A DNA stretch of 60,366 nt from Clostridia bacterium (lineage in GTDB: Bacteria > Bacillota > Clostridia > TANB77 > UBA1234): NCBI GenBank assembly GCA_017462965.1, contig JAFTQC010000052.1, positions 1 to 60,366 of the forward strand. The letters run 5' to 3'. The position numbers and the translations under genes were made by a program. Under the pieces are notes generated by a model, which was given only the letters and a program-made list of their open reading frames with translations, ran no database searches and had not been told where the DNA came from. Below are positions 14,261-22,852 of the stretch, piece after piece (within the stretch, counting starts at the first letter, position 1; every line of letters begins with the position of its first letter).

Positions 14261-14855
14261 AGAACTAAACAAAATTCTAGGTGATGAAAGCTTAGATAAC
14301 GAAGCAAGAAAAGAAGCTATTAAAGCTTATGTAGGAACTGGATTTGTGCCTATGAGTAAACACTCAGAACAAGCACAAAAACTTTCAACATTGAAAACAG
14401 AGTTTGAAGAGTACAAGAAAACTAAAATGACGGACGAAGAAAAAAGAGAAGAAGAGGCTAAAATTGCTAAAGAAAAAGAGCAAACTACAAACCGCTTACT
14501 TGCTCAAATGTTTGCCGAAAATGTTTTTTCAAAAGCTGGATTCCAAGAAGATGATTACAAGGACATTATACCTAACATTTTGCAAAGCGATGCAGAAGCT
14601 ACAAAAAAAGTTGCAGAGAGCATTCGTGATTCAATGTTAGCTCAAAAGAAAGCAATCGAAGAAAGTGTTATGAAGAAGATTGCTGATGGTCAAAAAAAGC
14701 CAGATGGCGGAAATAGTGACAAAACAAACGAAAATGAAACAGATTTAAGCAAACTTCAAAAAGGATTAGTAGAAGCACAAAAAGCAAATGATTTTGCAAA
14801 AGTTGCTTACTTTACAAGAAGAATCCAAGAAGAACAATTTAAGAACAAAAAATAA
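14253..14855 (+). CDS. Scaffold-like protein
   Basis: A 200-residue, highly charged helical protein (coiled coil about residues 28-80) ending in a basic KNKK. Length, composition and position between portal and capsid are those of phage scaffolds (phage minor structural GP20 type). ATG start behind GAGG, overlapping the portal gene. One of the few structural genes with a normal start. Confidence 0.8.
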   Translation: MDEELNKILGDESLDNEARKEAIKAYVGTGFVPMSKHSEQAQKLSTLKTEFEEYKKTKMTDEEKREEEAKIAKEKEQTTNRLLAQMFAENVFSKAGFQEDDYKDIIPNILQSDAEATKKVAESIRDSMLAQKKAIEESVMKKIADGQKKPDGGNSDKTNENETDLSKLQKGLVEAQKANDFAKVAYFTRRIQEEQFKNKK

Positions 14856-14873
14856 TAAGAGGAGAGATTCTAA

Positions 14874-15872
14874 AGGGAACAAAATGGAACAATTACAAGT
14901 TTTGGTGTACTAAATTATTCTGGTATGCTATTTAACAAAGGAAATACAAGAACACCATTACTAAGTATGATAGGTGGAAAAACAAAATATACAAATCATG
15001 TAGAGTATGTATTATCACAAACATACGCTAGCGAAGATGGAGATATTCCAGATGTATCTGAAAATGGTTCATTAACAGCTCCAGAAGCAAGTTATATCAC
15101 AAGAGAACAAGCAACAAACGTAACTCAAATATTCCATGAGAGCGTTGCAATTTCTTACGCAAAACAATCTAACATGGGTACATTATCTGGTGCAAATGTT
15201 GCAGGACAAGAAGCAAATCCAATGAACGAGTTAGATTTCCAAGTAGCAAGAAAAATGAACAAAATTGGTAGAGCTATTGAAAAAACTTTCATTCAAGGTA
15301 CATACAACAAAGCTACTACTGATGCAGAAGTAAATAAAACAAGAGGTTTAGCTCAAGCTATAACAACAAACGTTATAGATGGTGCTGGTGCTCCATTAGA
15401 TATTTGGATGCTTAATGATTTAATGATTAAGATGAAAGATAACGGAGCAGATATTACAAATCTTGTTGCGTGGTTAGACACAACAACAATCAACCAATTA
15501 AATGGTAGCGCTGTTGAAAATGGTTTAACTGTTGTACCTGCTTCAAGAAATGAAAATGGTATCAATGTAAGAAGCATTGAATTACCTTCTGGAGTTATAA
15601 CAATCGCAAATGGTGAATTTATTCCAGCAGGAACAGCATTCTTACTAAACTTTGATGTAATTAGTCCAGTTGAACAACCTGTACCACAAAAAGGTAACTT
15701 CTTCTTAGAAGAACTTGCTAAAACAGGTGCTGGAGAAAAATATCAAATCTTCGGACAAATCGGTTTAGACTATGGTGCTGAGCACTTACATGGTAAGATT
15801 ACTGGATTATCTACAACATTCACAAAACCAGCTGGTAAGAAAGTTGTAGTAGTAGACCAAGTGTCTGCCTAA
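14874..15872 (+). CDS. Major capsid protein (SU10-like), AGG start
   Basis: A 332-residue shell protein with the SU10/DUF5309 pattern: an N-terminal YASEDGDIPDVSE loop, long helix VARKMNKIGRAIEKTFIQG, Asn-Asp-rich middle, and C-terminal GAGEKYQIFGQIGLDYG. TAA (14871-14873) abuts AGG (14874-14876) 9-10 bases after AGGAG. N-terminus EQNGTITSFGVLNYSG. The first ATG (14925) lies 17 codons in without a site and would remove the start of the N-arm. As the most abundant virion protein it is the best place to test AGG initiation by peptide sequencing. Confidence 0.9.
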   Translation, partial: REQNGTITSFGVLNYSGMLFNKGNTRTPLLSMIGGKTKYTNHVEYVLSQTYASEDGDIPDVSENGSLTAPEASYITREQATNVTQIFHESVAISYAKQSNMGTLSGANVAGQEANPMNELDFQVARKMNKIGRAIEKTFIQGTYNKATTDAEVNKTRGLAQAITTNVIDGAGAPLDIWMLNDLMIKMKDNGADITNLVAWLDTTTINQLNGSAVENGLTVVPASRNENGINVRSIELPSGVITIANGEFIPAGTAFLLNFDVISPVEQPVPQKGNFFLEELAKTGAGEKYQIFGQIGLDYGAEHLHGKITGLSTTFTKPAGKKVVVVDQVSA

Positions 15873-15945
15873 CCAATAAAAATAACGTTATGTTGTGCTG
15901 AGTATTCGGCACAGCATGACGATTATATATATGTGAGGTGAACTA

Positions 15946-16146
15946 AGGAAAATAGAAGTAGTTAGAGAGTATAACGACTTGAAATTAAAACGACTTGTTA
16001 AAGTAGGCGAAGAGTTAGAAGTAACAAAGGAAAGACTAGCTGAAATAGAAAAAGTTGAAAAAGAAAGAAAAATTAAACTTGTTAAGGTTGTAGAAGAAAA
16101 AGAAGAACCAAAGCAAGTCGAAAATAAAAAAGCTAAAAAGAAGTAG
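15946..16146 (+). CDS. Small charged protein, AGG start
   Basis: A 66-residue protein, AGG at 15946-15948 after GTGAGGTGAACTA. It begins KIEVVREYNDLKLKRLVKVG and continues as a Lys/Glu-rich helix. The first half resembles the short beta-hairpin proteins that follow capsid genes in Firmicute siphophages. No ATG occurs anywhere in it, and the only alternative start is a TTG at codon 12. It is recognised as a gene through the AGG start. Confidence 0.65.
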   Translation, partial: RKIEVVREYNDLKLKRLVKVGEELEVTKERLAEIEKVEKERKIKLVKVVEEKEEPKQVENKKAKKK

Positions 16147-16155
16147 GTGAGCTAA

Positions 16156-16500
16156 AGGTCATTAGAGGAAATGCTAAAAGTGATGCGCTTAAAAGCGTTA
16201 GATAATGCAGATGACACAAGCAAAGATGCTTATTTCAAAATGTATTTAGAGGATGCAAAAAACATACTTCTTGATAGAATATATCCATTTGAACACGAAA
16301 TTATTGAAGTGCCAAGTCGATATCAAAACTGGCAACTTCGAGCAGGAATAGAACTGTACAATCAATTAGGCGAAGAAGGCATTGTATCGTATGGTGAAAA
16401 CGGATTAAGTTATTCCAGAAAAACTGATTTATTGTCAGAAGGATTAATCTCAGAATTACCACCACCTCGTGCAAAGGTTATTGGCGGTGATGCTACATGA
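16156..16500 (+). CDS. Head-tail connector protein, AGG start
   Basis: A 114-residue protein in the gp6/gp15 connector slot directly after the capsid. It is helical with a YQNWQLRAGIELYNQLGEEG core typical of phage head-tail adaptors. TAA (16153-16155) is followed by AGG (16156-16158), 5 bases after GTGAGC; the product begins SLEEMLKVM. An ATG five codons in exists but is less well placed. It overlaps the next gene by 4 bases. Confidence 0.75.
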   Translation, partial: RSLEEMLKVMRLKALDNADDTSKDAYFKMYLEDAKNILLDRIYPFEHEIIEVPSRYQNWQLRAGIELYNQLGEEGIVSYGENGLSYSRKTDLLSEGLISELPPPRAKVIGGDAT

Positions 16501-16856
16501 AAAGAAGTTTCTTAAAGAAAATATACATTGCGAAGAGATTAGAAAGAACAATCGACGACAATGGACATTATATTGAAAGATACGATAAACCAGTTGAATA
16601 TATGATGAATGTACAACCTATGAATGCTGGGCTTGAAATGGAAGCATACGGTACAAAAGCAATGCAAATGCAGAAAGCTATTTGCAGATATGCAGATTTC
16701 AAGGATATGTTTACAGAAAACGATGTTGCATATTTAGACGGAGCTTCTCCAGAAGACGAAGAAGTAAATGGGATGAATGCTAATTATCGAATTGAAGCTG
16801 TACTTAACCAAAATAAATGTATAGCAATCTATTTTGAAAGAAGAGCTGGTAGATAA
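16497..16856 (+). CDS. Head closure / head-tail joining protein
   Basis: A 119-residue protein, ATG start overlapping the previous stop (ATGA). Beta-rich with the SPP1 gp16-like order (KIYIAKRLERTIDDNGHYIERY … VNGMNANYRIEAVLNQNKCIAIYF). It forms the stopper under the connector by position. Ends TAA overlapping the AGG of the next gene (TAAGG, where most phages have TAATG). Confidence 0.7.
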   Translation: MKRSFLKKIYIAKRLERTIDDNGHYIERYDKPVEYMMNVQPMNAGLEMEAYGTKAMQMQKAICRYADFKDMFTENDVAYLDGASPEDEEVNGMNANYRIEAVLNQNKCIAIYFERRAGR

Positions 16857-17374
16857 GGGCACAAACAACTAAAGTAAATCTTACTCAAAAAGCAATGGAA
16901 AAATTAATGGCTAAAGCTAAAGCAATCGAAGAAAAATTGCCAGAGGTTGCGGAAAGAACAGTAAATAGAGCTTGTGAAGAGGGCAAAGAAATTATCTTTG
17001 AAAAAGCTCAGAATATGCGATATGGACATGATTATTTAGAACAAGAAAAGAAGGCTTATCAAGAAAGCTTTGTAACAAAAGCAACAAGAAAAGGCAAACG
17101 AATAGTTGGATATATTCAAACAAACAATCCGCATGCTGTGTATGCAGAAAATGGAACAGGTGTAGTTGGAAGCCAAAATCCGAACACTGCAATAAAAGGT
17201 TGGGAGTATGATGTTAACCAACATGGTGAAAAAGGTTGGAACTATTTTGCTGATGGCAAGTTCCATCATACAAAAGGTCTGCCAGCATTCAAAATTTATT
17301 ATTCTACAGGGCAAGAGTTGAGAAAGAGAATCAAGGAAATATTTAAAGAAGAAATGAAGGGATATAAAGGCTAG
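16856..17374 (+). CDS. HK97 gp10-like tail-completion protein, AGG start
   Basis: A 172-residue protein with the HK97-gp10 pattern: helical N-terminus, then GYIQTNNPHAVYAENGTGVVG and a C-terminal helix. It completes the tail end that binds the head. AGG (16856-16858) shares its A with the stop TAA of the previous gene; N-terminus AQTTKVNLTQKAM. The first ATG is codon 14. Confidence 0.8.
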   Translation, partial: RAQTTKVNLTQKAMEKLMAKAKAIEEKLPEVAERTVNRACEEGKEIIFEKAQNMRYGHDYLEQEKKAYQESFVTKATRKGKRIVGYIQTNNPHAVYAENGTGVVGSQNPNTAIKGWEYDVNQHGEKGWNYFADGKFHHTKGLPAFKIYYSTGQELRKRIKEIFKEEMKGYKG

Positions 17375-17793
17375 CGAATATAGAAAACGAAGTATTTAAA
17401 TATGCAAAACAATATATAACTGAAAATTCGATGTATGCTCCTTTTGTATCACGAGAAACAATAATTCAACCAGAAATATTTCCGATAATCACGATTAAAG
17501 AAATTGAAGATAACTTAAGAGAAGAGACTCTTTCAAAATCTGAACAAAAGCTAAATTTGATTTATGAGATAGAAATATTCTCAATGGATCGTGTTACGAA
17601 TGGAGTTAAAGTTTCCAAAATGGAAATAACAAAAGAATTAATTAATTTGGTGAATGAAGTCTTTGAAAATTATTTTGGCTTCACTAGAGTATCAAAAAGA
17701 CCGATGCCAAATATTGATTTAGATGTAGATAGATTTTATTTAAGATACGAAGGTATTTATGATACAAATACAAAGAAAATTTTTAGGAGGTAA
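17368..17793 (+). CDS. Tail terminator / neck protein, AGG start
   Basis: A 141-residue protein in the tail-terminator slot. AGG (17368-17370) lies 7 bases after GAAGGGA and overlaps the previous gene's stop; the product begins LANIENEVFKYAKQ. The first ATG (17431) is 21 codons in. The fold looks alpha/beta with IYEIEIFSMDRV and FGFTRVSKRPMPN stretches, as in gpU/gp17-type proteins. Confidence 0.7.
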   Translation, partial: RLANIENEVFKYAKQYITENSMYAPFVSRETIIQPEIFPIITIKEIEDNLREETLSKSEQKLNLIYEIEIFSMDRVTNGVKVSKMEITKELINLVNEVFENYFGFTRVSKRPMPNIDLDVDRFYLRYEGIYDTNTKKIFRR

Positions 17794-17798
17794 TTAAA

Positions 17799-18233
17799 AG
17801 GAACGAGAATACAGCTTATAGCGATATTGGAACACTTTTATATGTAAAAGGTGAAACAGATTATAAGGTATTAGTACCAATTAAAAGCGTACCTGCATCT
17901 GGTAGTGAACCAGAAACAATCGAAGTAACAAGCATGAGTGACGCAAGAAAAGTTTATATCATGGGTAGACAAGATAGCCCTGCTCAATCATTTACATTTA
18001 ACAGAACTGCTACAAATTATGAAGCGGTAAAAGCTATATGTGATGGAACAGAAAAAGAGTTTATGGTTGTATTTAGTGATGGTACGGGTACATACATAAA
18101 AGGACAAGCAAGTGTATATAAAAACGAATTAGGCGTAAATGCGGTACAAGAAGCTACATTAACTATCACTGCTATTGACATTCAAGACAAAACAGCAAGT
18201 GAAGTTACAAGTTTAATACCAGCAAGCGTTTAA
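17799..18233 (+). CDS. Major tail tube protein, AGG start
   Basis: A 144-residue beta-rich protein before the G/GT chaperones, hence the tail tube subunit. Typical features are an N-terminal LLYVKGETDYKVLVPIKSVPAS and C-terminal EATLTITAIDIQD. AGG (17799-17801) stands 8 bases after GGAGG; N-terminus NENTAYSDIGT. The first ATG is 45 codons in and would remove a third of the protein. Confidence 0.8.
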   Translation, partial: RNENTAYSDIGTLLYVKGETDYKVLVPIKSVPASGSEPETIEVTSMSDARKVYIMGRQDSPAQSFTFNRTATNYEAVKAICDGTEKEFMVVFSDGTGTYIKGQASVYKNELGVNAVQEATLTITAIDIQDKTASEVTSLIPASV

Positions 18234-18261
18234 AAGAATAAATAAATGGAGGTAAACTACA

Positions 18262-18594
18262 ATGAAAGCAATTCAAATTGAAGTAGATGGAAAAGAATAT
18301 GTATTAGGCTTCTTTACAAGAAAAGACATAAAGGTTGCAGAGAAAAAAGGTTTGAAAATAAACAAAATAGAAGAAGAAATGTTTACGCAAACAGATAAAC
18401 TTTTTTATACAAGTTTACTTGCAAAACAACCTACAATTACAGAATCAGAAGCTGAAGAAATAATTGAAAAGTTCTTAGAAGAGGGTGGAGACTTAAAAGA
18501 AATCATAAGTTTCTTATCGGAACAAATGGCAAATTTTATGTCATCCCAAACTGGGAAGAACAAGAAAAAAATAGTCAAACAAATCGACTTATAG
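18262..18594 (+). CDS. Tail assembly chaperone G
   Basis: A 110-residue protein, ATG behind GGAGGTAAACTACA. It is the short product of the G/GT pair found between tail tube and tape measure in long-tailed phages. It ends in a Lys-rich stretch over the slippery run of seven A. A fraction of ribosomes is expected to shift -1 there to make the longer GT protein. Confidence 0.8.
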   Translation: MKAIQIEVDGKEYVLGFFTRKDIKVAEKKGLKINKIEEEMFTQTDKLFYTSLLAKQPTITESEAEEIIEKFLEEGGDLKEIISFLSEQMANFMSSQTGKNKKKIVKQIDL

Positions 18595-19022
18595 AAAGTG
18601 GAGAAGAACCTAAAAAATATACTTCTTTAATAGAGTTCTTTAATGACTATCTTTTACCATTAGCGATTACATTCGGTATGCCTATAGCAGAGTTTTGGGA
18701 AGAAGAGCCAGACCTTTTATGGACATACCGAAAATCATATATAGAGCAAAAAAAGATGGAAAGTGAAATGATGAATTATAATGCGTGGTTAAACGGATTG
18801 TATGTATATGATGCAATATCTGTTGTAGCACATAATTTATTCGCAAAGAAGGGTACAAGCCCTAAGAGCTATTTTGAAAAACCACTTGAATTAGGTAAGA
18901 ATATTTCAGAAGAAGAAAAAAGAAAAAAACTAGAAGATAGTATAAGAGAATCTCTAAAACAAAAACAAGAAATTTTGAAAAGAAAAGAAGTGAAAAAAGA
19001 AGGTCAAACGATAAAGAATTAG
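18262..19022 (+). CDS. Tail assembly chaperone GT (-1 programmed frameshift)
   Basis: The -1 frame is open through the end of G and continues to TAG at 19022, adding about 150 residues (…SLIEFFNDYLLPLAITFGMPIAEFWEE…). The added part has no ribosome-binding site of its own. The shift is expected at G AAA AAA A (18564-18571), where two Lys tRNAs can slip by one. Family logic: G and GT chaperone the tape measure. A second candidate is the CCCAAAC run just upstream, but it is in the wrong phase for a simple -1 slip. Confidence 0.7.
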
Positions 19023-22000
19023 ACGAAGAGCTAAAAATAGAGGTTGGTGTATCTGCGACAACAACAAGTGATTTCAAAGATGCTGAAAAAGGCTTAAAAC
19101 AGCTTGAAAAAACTACAGACAAAACTAACGAGAAAATGAAAGACACAGCCAAAAAGGTTAAGCTTATTTCAGATGAAATTAGAGCATTAGCACAAGAAGC
19201 AAAAAAAATAAACCAAGTTGCTATTGGCAAAAATTTGCAGATGTTAGCTGGAGAAGTTCGTAGAGTTGAGACGAAAGAAGCTAATAAAACAAAAATAAGA
19301 GATGTTGCGGGAAAGGTAAAACATTTTGATACTGCAAAGGGCACAAGTTTTTCAAAAGATTTTCAAGAGGCTTTTACGGGTATAAATGTTAATTCTTCAT
19401 TAAATGATTTGGTTACAAAGGCAAAAGAGCTTGGCAATACAGACATGGCAAAAGGTATAAGAGAATTTCAACAAGAACTTAACAAAGAAAAAGGAATGCA
19501 GGAACTAAATGAACAAGTAAAAGAAGTGAAAAGTTCTTTAGAAAAATTAGGATATGATTCAACAACAATAGATAAATTTGAACAAAAAATAAAAGATACA
19601 ACACAGGAAACAAACAAGCTTACAACTAGTCTAAGAAAAGTTTCAGAGGTGGCTCAAACAATAAATTCTATAATACCTAGATTTGTAAGAACAGCATTAT
19701 CAATACAAGGATTAAAAACAATATTTAATACTATTATTGGTGGATTCAATAAAATTATAGGTGTTACAGAACAAAGTAGTGCTTATATAGAAAATCTGCA
19801 TATGTTTGAAGTTTCAATGGGTAGAGATAAAACAAAAGATATGTTAGATGATGCGAACAAGTATTATAAAAGAGGTATTGAATTTCAAAATCAACTACAT
19901 GAAGCTTTTTCTACAAACATGTCAGACACATTAAAATATCAAGGTTTATTTAATCAAATGGCTAAGTCAATGAGCATACCAGCAGAGCAAGCGTACTTGT
20001 TATCAGAAAACTTTACTAAGTTAGGGTATGATCTAAGTTCATTGTTTAATCTTGATCCAGAAGACGCAATGCAAAAATTGAGGGCAGGTTTAGCAGGTCA
20101 AACAAAACCATTAAGAGATATAGGTTTAGATATAACACAACAAACACTTGCTCCAAAACTAAAAGAGCTAGGAATAGATAAAAGCGTAAAACAATTAACA
20201 CAAGCAGAAAAAATGGTTCTTAGATACATAGTTGTTTTAGAACAAGCGAAAGCTTCACATGGTGATTTTGCAGACACGATCGACCAACCAGCGAACCAAT
20301 TAAAAATTCTTAAAGAGCAAATAAAAGAATTAACACAAGCTTTTGGAAATATGTTTTTGCCAATACTTAAAAAAATATTGCCATACATAAATGGTTTTGT
20401 AATGGCTTTAAAAGAAGTAATTAATGTTTTAGCTGGGCTGTTCGGTTATACAAAAGACATGGGACAAGGAATGAGCTCTGTAAATGCAGAAGAAATTGAC
20501 TTGGGCTATGGTGAGGAATTAGAAGAAGCCAAAAAGTTAAAAAGCTATACATTAGGGTTTGATGAGTTAAATGTTTTAAAAGAAGATGATTCAGATTCTA
20601 ATAGTGCTGGACTTGGTGGAGCAGTTGATTCAAGATTGTTAGAAGCAATGGAAGAATACGATAATAGAATGGGCGAAGTTGCAAATAAAGCAAGAGAAAT
20701 AAGAGACCTTATTATGGAATGGCTAGGTTTTATCCAAACAGTAAATGAAGAGGGAGAAATAACATGGACATATCTTGATGAAGGATATACAGGTCTTGAA
20801 AAAATAAAAACCATTGCAATGGCTTTGCTAGGAATCAAATTAACGTTTGGCTTATTGAATACTTTAGCCAATCTAGGTGTAATGTTAGATGGTTTGGGCA
20901 AATTAAAAAATATTGTGATAGCGAATAAATCTGTATTTTTAACAATCGGAAAAGTTTTAGCTAAAATAGCTATTATTGTTTGGACAGTATTAGCTGTTTG
21001 GGCGACAATTAAAGGAATCTTAGACGGAACATTGACGCCTTTACAATTATTCTTTAGTTCAGTAGCTAGTATAATGGCTGTTGTTGCAACAATTTTAATT
21101 TTAACCAAAAGTATAGGTATAGCACTTGTTGGAGGAATTATAACTGCGCTTGCAATATTGATAGTTATTGTTGCAAAGTATTGGGATGAAGTAGTTTACA
21201 TGGTTAAGACTGGTTGGAGCAACCTTTCAAGCTGGATATGCAAGGCTTTTACAAGTGTTGGTGAAATAGTGCTTAAAGTGTTTGTAAAAATAGGTGGAGA
21301 AGCTAAAATCCTTGGTATGAAGTTTTATGATGCTATTTGTACAATATTTGAAGGTATTGGCGATTTAATCATGGACGCTATTGGTGGTGTATTAGTATGG
21401 GTTGCAGAAAAGGTTGATAACGTGTTGAATGCTTTTATTAAACCAATCAATGAAATTGTGCAATTCTTTGGTGGAGACGGTTTTGCCGAATCTGAACTTT
21501 CTGCAAAAGTACAAGCTTGGGTTGACGAAAAAGATGCAGAACGTGAGGCAAATATTGAAAATAAACGAGACAATAGAGATGCAAATATTGAAGCTGAAAG
21601 AATGGAATTAGAAAAAACATTAAAAGGTTTGTCTGCTCTTGGTGATGATATTAGAAGTGGTTATGATGCACTTGCAGAACAAAGAAATGATGTTTACTGG
21701 TCAGAATATATGACAAAATTTGCAGAGAAACAAGCTAAAGAAGCCGAAGAAGAAGCTAAGAAGGCAGAAGAAGCTACAAATGCAACAAAAGAAAATACAA
21801 ATGCAATAACTGATTTTACAAATACTATAGGCGAACAGGTTGGAGAGCTTACATCTAATATAACTGGTTCAGTCAATGTTGATACATTATTAAACGACAG
21901 CGGATTAGATGTTGCACTAGAAAAAAACGCGGACATCGAAAACGACGTTTTGGGAGAAACAGAACAAATTTCAGACGAGCTTAGCTTTTCAAACGATTTA

Positions 22001-22420
22001 ACAGATAAGACAAATACTACACTAGGTTCGATATATAACTTCCTTAAAACCGAATTAATGACAAAATTACAAGGCATTAAGGAAGCTTGTGAGAATATTA
22101 GAATAAACATTATTCATGAACATTATTATGGTGGCGAAGGATATGCAACTGGTGGTATGCCATCAAGCGCAAGTTTATTCTACGCACATGAAAACGGAAT
22201 GCCAGAGCTTGTAGGCAAGATGGGAAATAATACAGCAGTAATGAACAATGAACAAATTGTAAGTGCGGTTGCTATGGGCGTTGCGGAAGCTGTTGCAAGT
22301 GTAATGGGGGAAAGACAAACAATAGTACAAATAGACGGAAAAGAAATATTAAGCGCAACGGAAAAAGCTAAAAAAACAAGAGGATATGGAATTGTAGGAG
22401 GTGCGTTCGCTAAGGGCTAA
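19001..22420 (+). CDS. Tape measure protein, AGG start
   Basis: 1139 residues, setting tail length. Long coiled coils flank a TMP core (MAKSMSIPAEQAYLLSENF … KLRAGLAGQTKPLRDIGLD), several hydrophobic helices at about residues 600-730, and a C-terminal ATGGMPSSASLFYAHENG segment. AGG (19001-19003) lies inside the end of GT after GAAGTG; the product begins SNDKELDEELKIEVGVS. The first ATG is 45 codons in. In KLRAGL the internal AGG falls on the family's usual arginine, so AGG is not Met inside genes. Confidence 0.88.
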   Translation, partial: RSNDKELDEELKIEVGVSATTTSDFKDAEKGLKQLEKTTDKTNEKMKDTAKKVKLISDEIRALAQEAKKINQVAIGKNLQMLAGEVRRVETKEANKTKIRDVAGKVKHFDTAKGTSFSKDFQEAFTGINVNSSLNDLVTKAKELGNTDMAKGIREFQQELNKEKGMQELNEQVKEVKSSLEKLGYDSTTIDKFEQKIKDTTQETNKLTTSLRKVSEVAQTINSIIPRFVRTALSIQGLKTIFNTIIGGFNKIIGVTEQSSAYIENLHMFEVSMGRDKTKDMLDDANKYYKRGIEFQNQLHEAFSTNMSDTLKYQGLFNQMAKSMSIPAEQAYLLSENFTKLGYDLSSLFNLDPEDAMQKLRAGLAGQTKPLRDIGLDITQQTLAPKLKELGIDKSVKQLTQAEKMVLRYIVVLEQAKASHGDFADTIDQPANQLKILKEQIKELTQAFGNMFLPILKKILPYINGFVMALKEVINVLAGLFGYTKDMGQGMSSVNAEEIDLGYGEELEEAKKLKSYTLGFDELNVLKEDDSDSNSAGLGGAVDSRLLEAMEEYDNRMGEVANKAREIRDLIMEWLGFIQTVNEEGEITWTYLDEGYTGLEKIKTIAMALLGIKLTFGLLNTLANLGVMLDGLGKLKNIVIANKSVFLTIGKVLAKIAIIVWTVLAVWATIKGILDGTLTPLQLFFSSVASIMAVVATILILTKSIGIALVGGIITALAILIVIVAKYWDEVVYMVKTGWSNLSSWICKAFTSVGEIVLKVFVKIGGEAKILGMKFYDAICTIFEGIGDLIMDAIGGVLVWVAEKVDNVLNAFIKPINEIVQFFGGDGFAESELSAKVQAWVDEKDAEREANIENKRDNRDANIEAERMELEKTLKGLSALGDDIRSGYDALAEQRNDVYWSEYMTKFAEKQAKEAEEEAKKAEEATNATKENTNAITDFTNTIGEQVGELTSNITGSVNVDTLLNDSGLDVALEKNADIENDVLGETEQISDELSFSNDLTDKTNTTLGSIYNFLKTELMTKLQGIKEACENIRINIIHEHYYGGEGYATGGMPSSASLFYAHENGMPELVGKMGNNTAVMNNEQIVSAVAMGVAEAVASVMGERQTIVQIDGKEILSATEKAKKTRGYGIVGGAFAKG

Positions 22421-22838
22421 TTTTAATCCGAATCCAACAGGGAAAAACTTAGGTAAATATAATGAGGAATTTTTAGTAGTTAATGGCAAAACGTTTCCTA
22501 TGGTTAGAGCAGATAGTGGCAAACAAACTGTAGCAACTATGGTTTCTGATGCGAGAAATGCACAAGGTGTTTTCATAGGGCAAAAGATAGGACGCGACCA
22601 ATCAAAGGTTGAGTACGTTGCGTCCGCCTTAACGGCTCAAGAGTGGTCTGAAATATTAATGATATTTGAAAGAAGTTTTGTAAATGATGTTACATATTTT
22701 GATATGGTAACGGGTTCAAAAATTACAAGAAAAATGTACGTTAATGACAGAACAGCGTCTCCTTTAGCGGTAGATGAAGAGGGCAATGTAACTGTGTGGA
22801 AAGACTGTGCATTAAACTTAATTGATACTGGAATGTAA
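22413..22838 (+). CDS. Small tail protein (DUF6711-like), AGG start
   Basis: A 141-residue protein directly after the tape measure, beta-rich with EEFLVVNGKTFPMVRADSG and RNAQGVFIGQKIGRDQSKVEY, the pattern of short Firmicute tail-tip proteins. AGG (22413-22415) follows GGAGGTG and overlaps the tape measure's last codons; the product begins ANFNPNPTGKNLG. A GTG four codons earlier (22401) is an alternative but lies on the ribosome-binding site itself. Confidence 0.7.
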   Translation, partial: RANFNPNPTGKNLGKYNEEFLVVNGKTFPMVRADSGKQTVATMVSDARNAQGVFIGQKIGRDQSKVEYVASALTAQEWSEILMIFERSFVNDVTYFDMVTGSKITRKMYVNDRTASPLAVDEEGNVTVWKDCALNLIDTGM

Positions 22839-22852
22839 AGAGGTGAACAGCA

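Noticed and set aside
17374-17376. GCG as start codon of the tail terminator gene
   Set aside because: An in-frame AGG two codons earlier (17368) stands at proper distance from GAAGGGA and fits the general rule.
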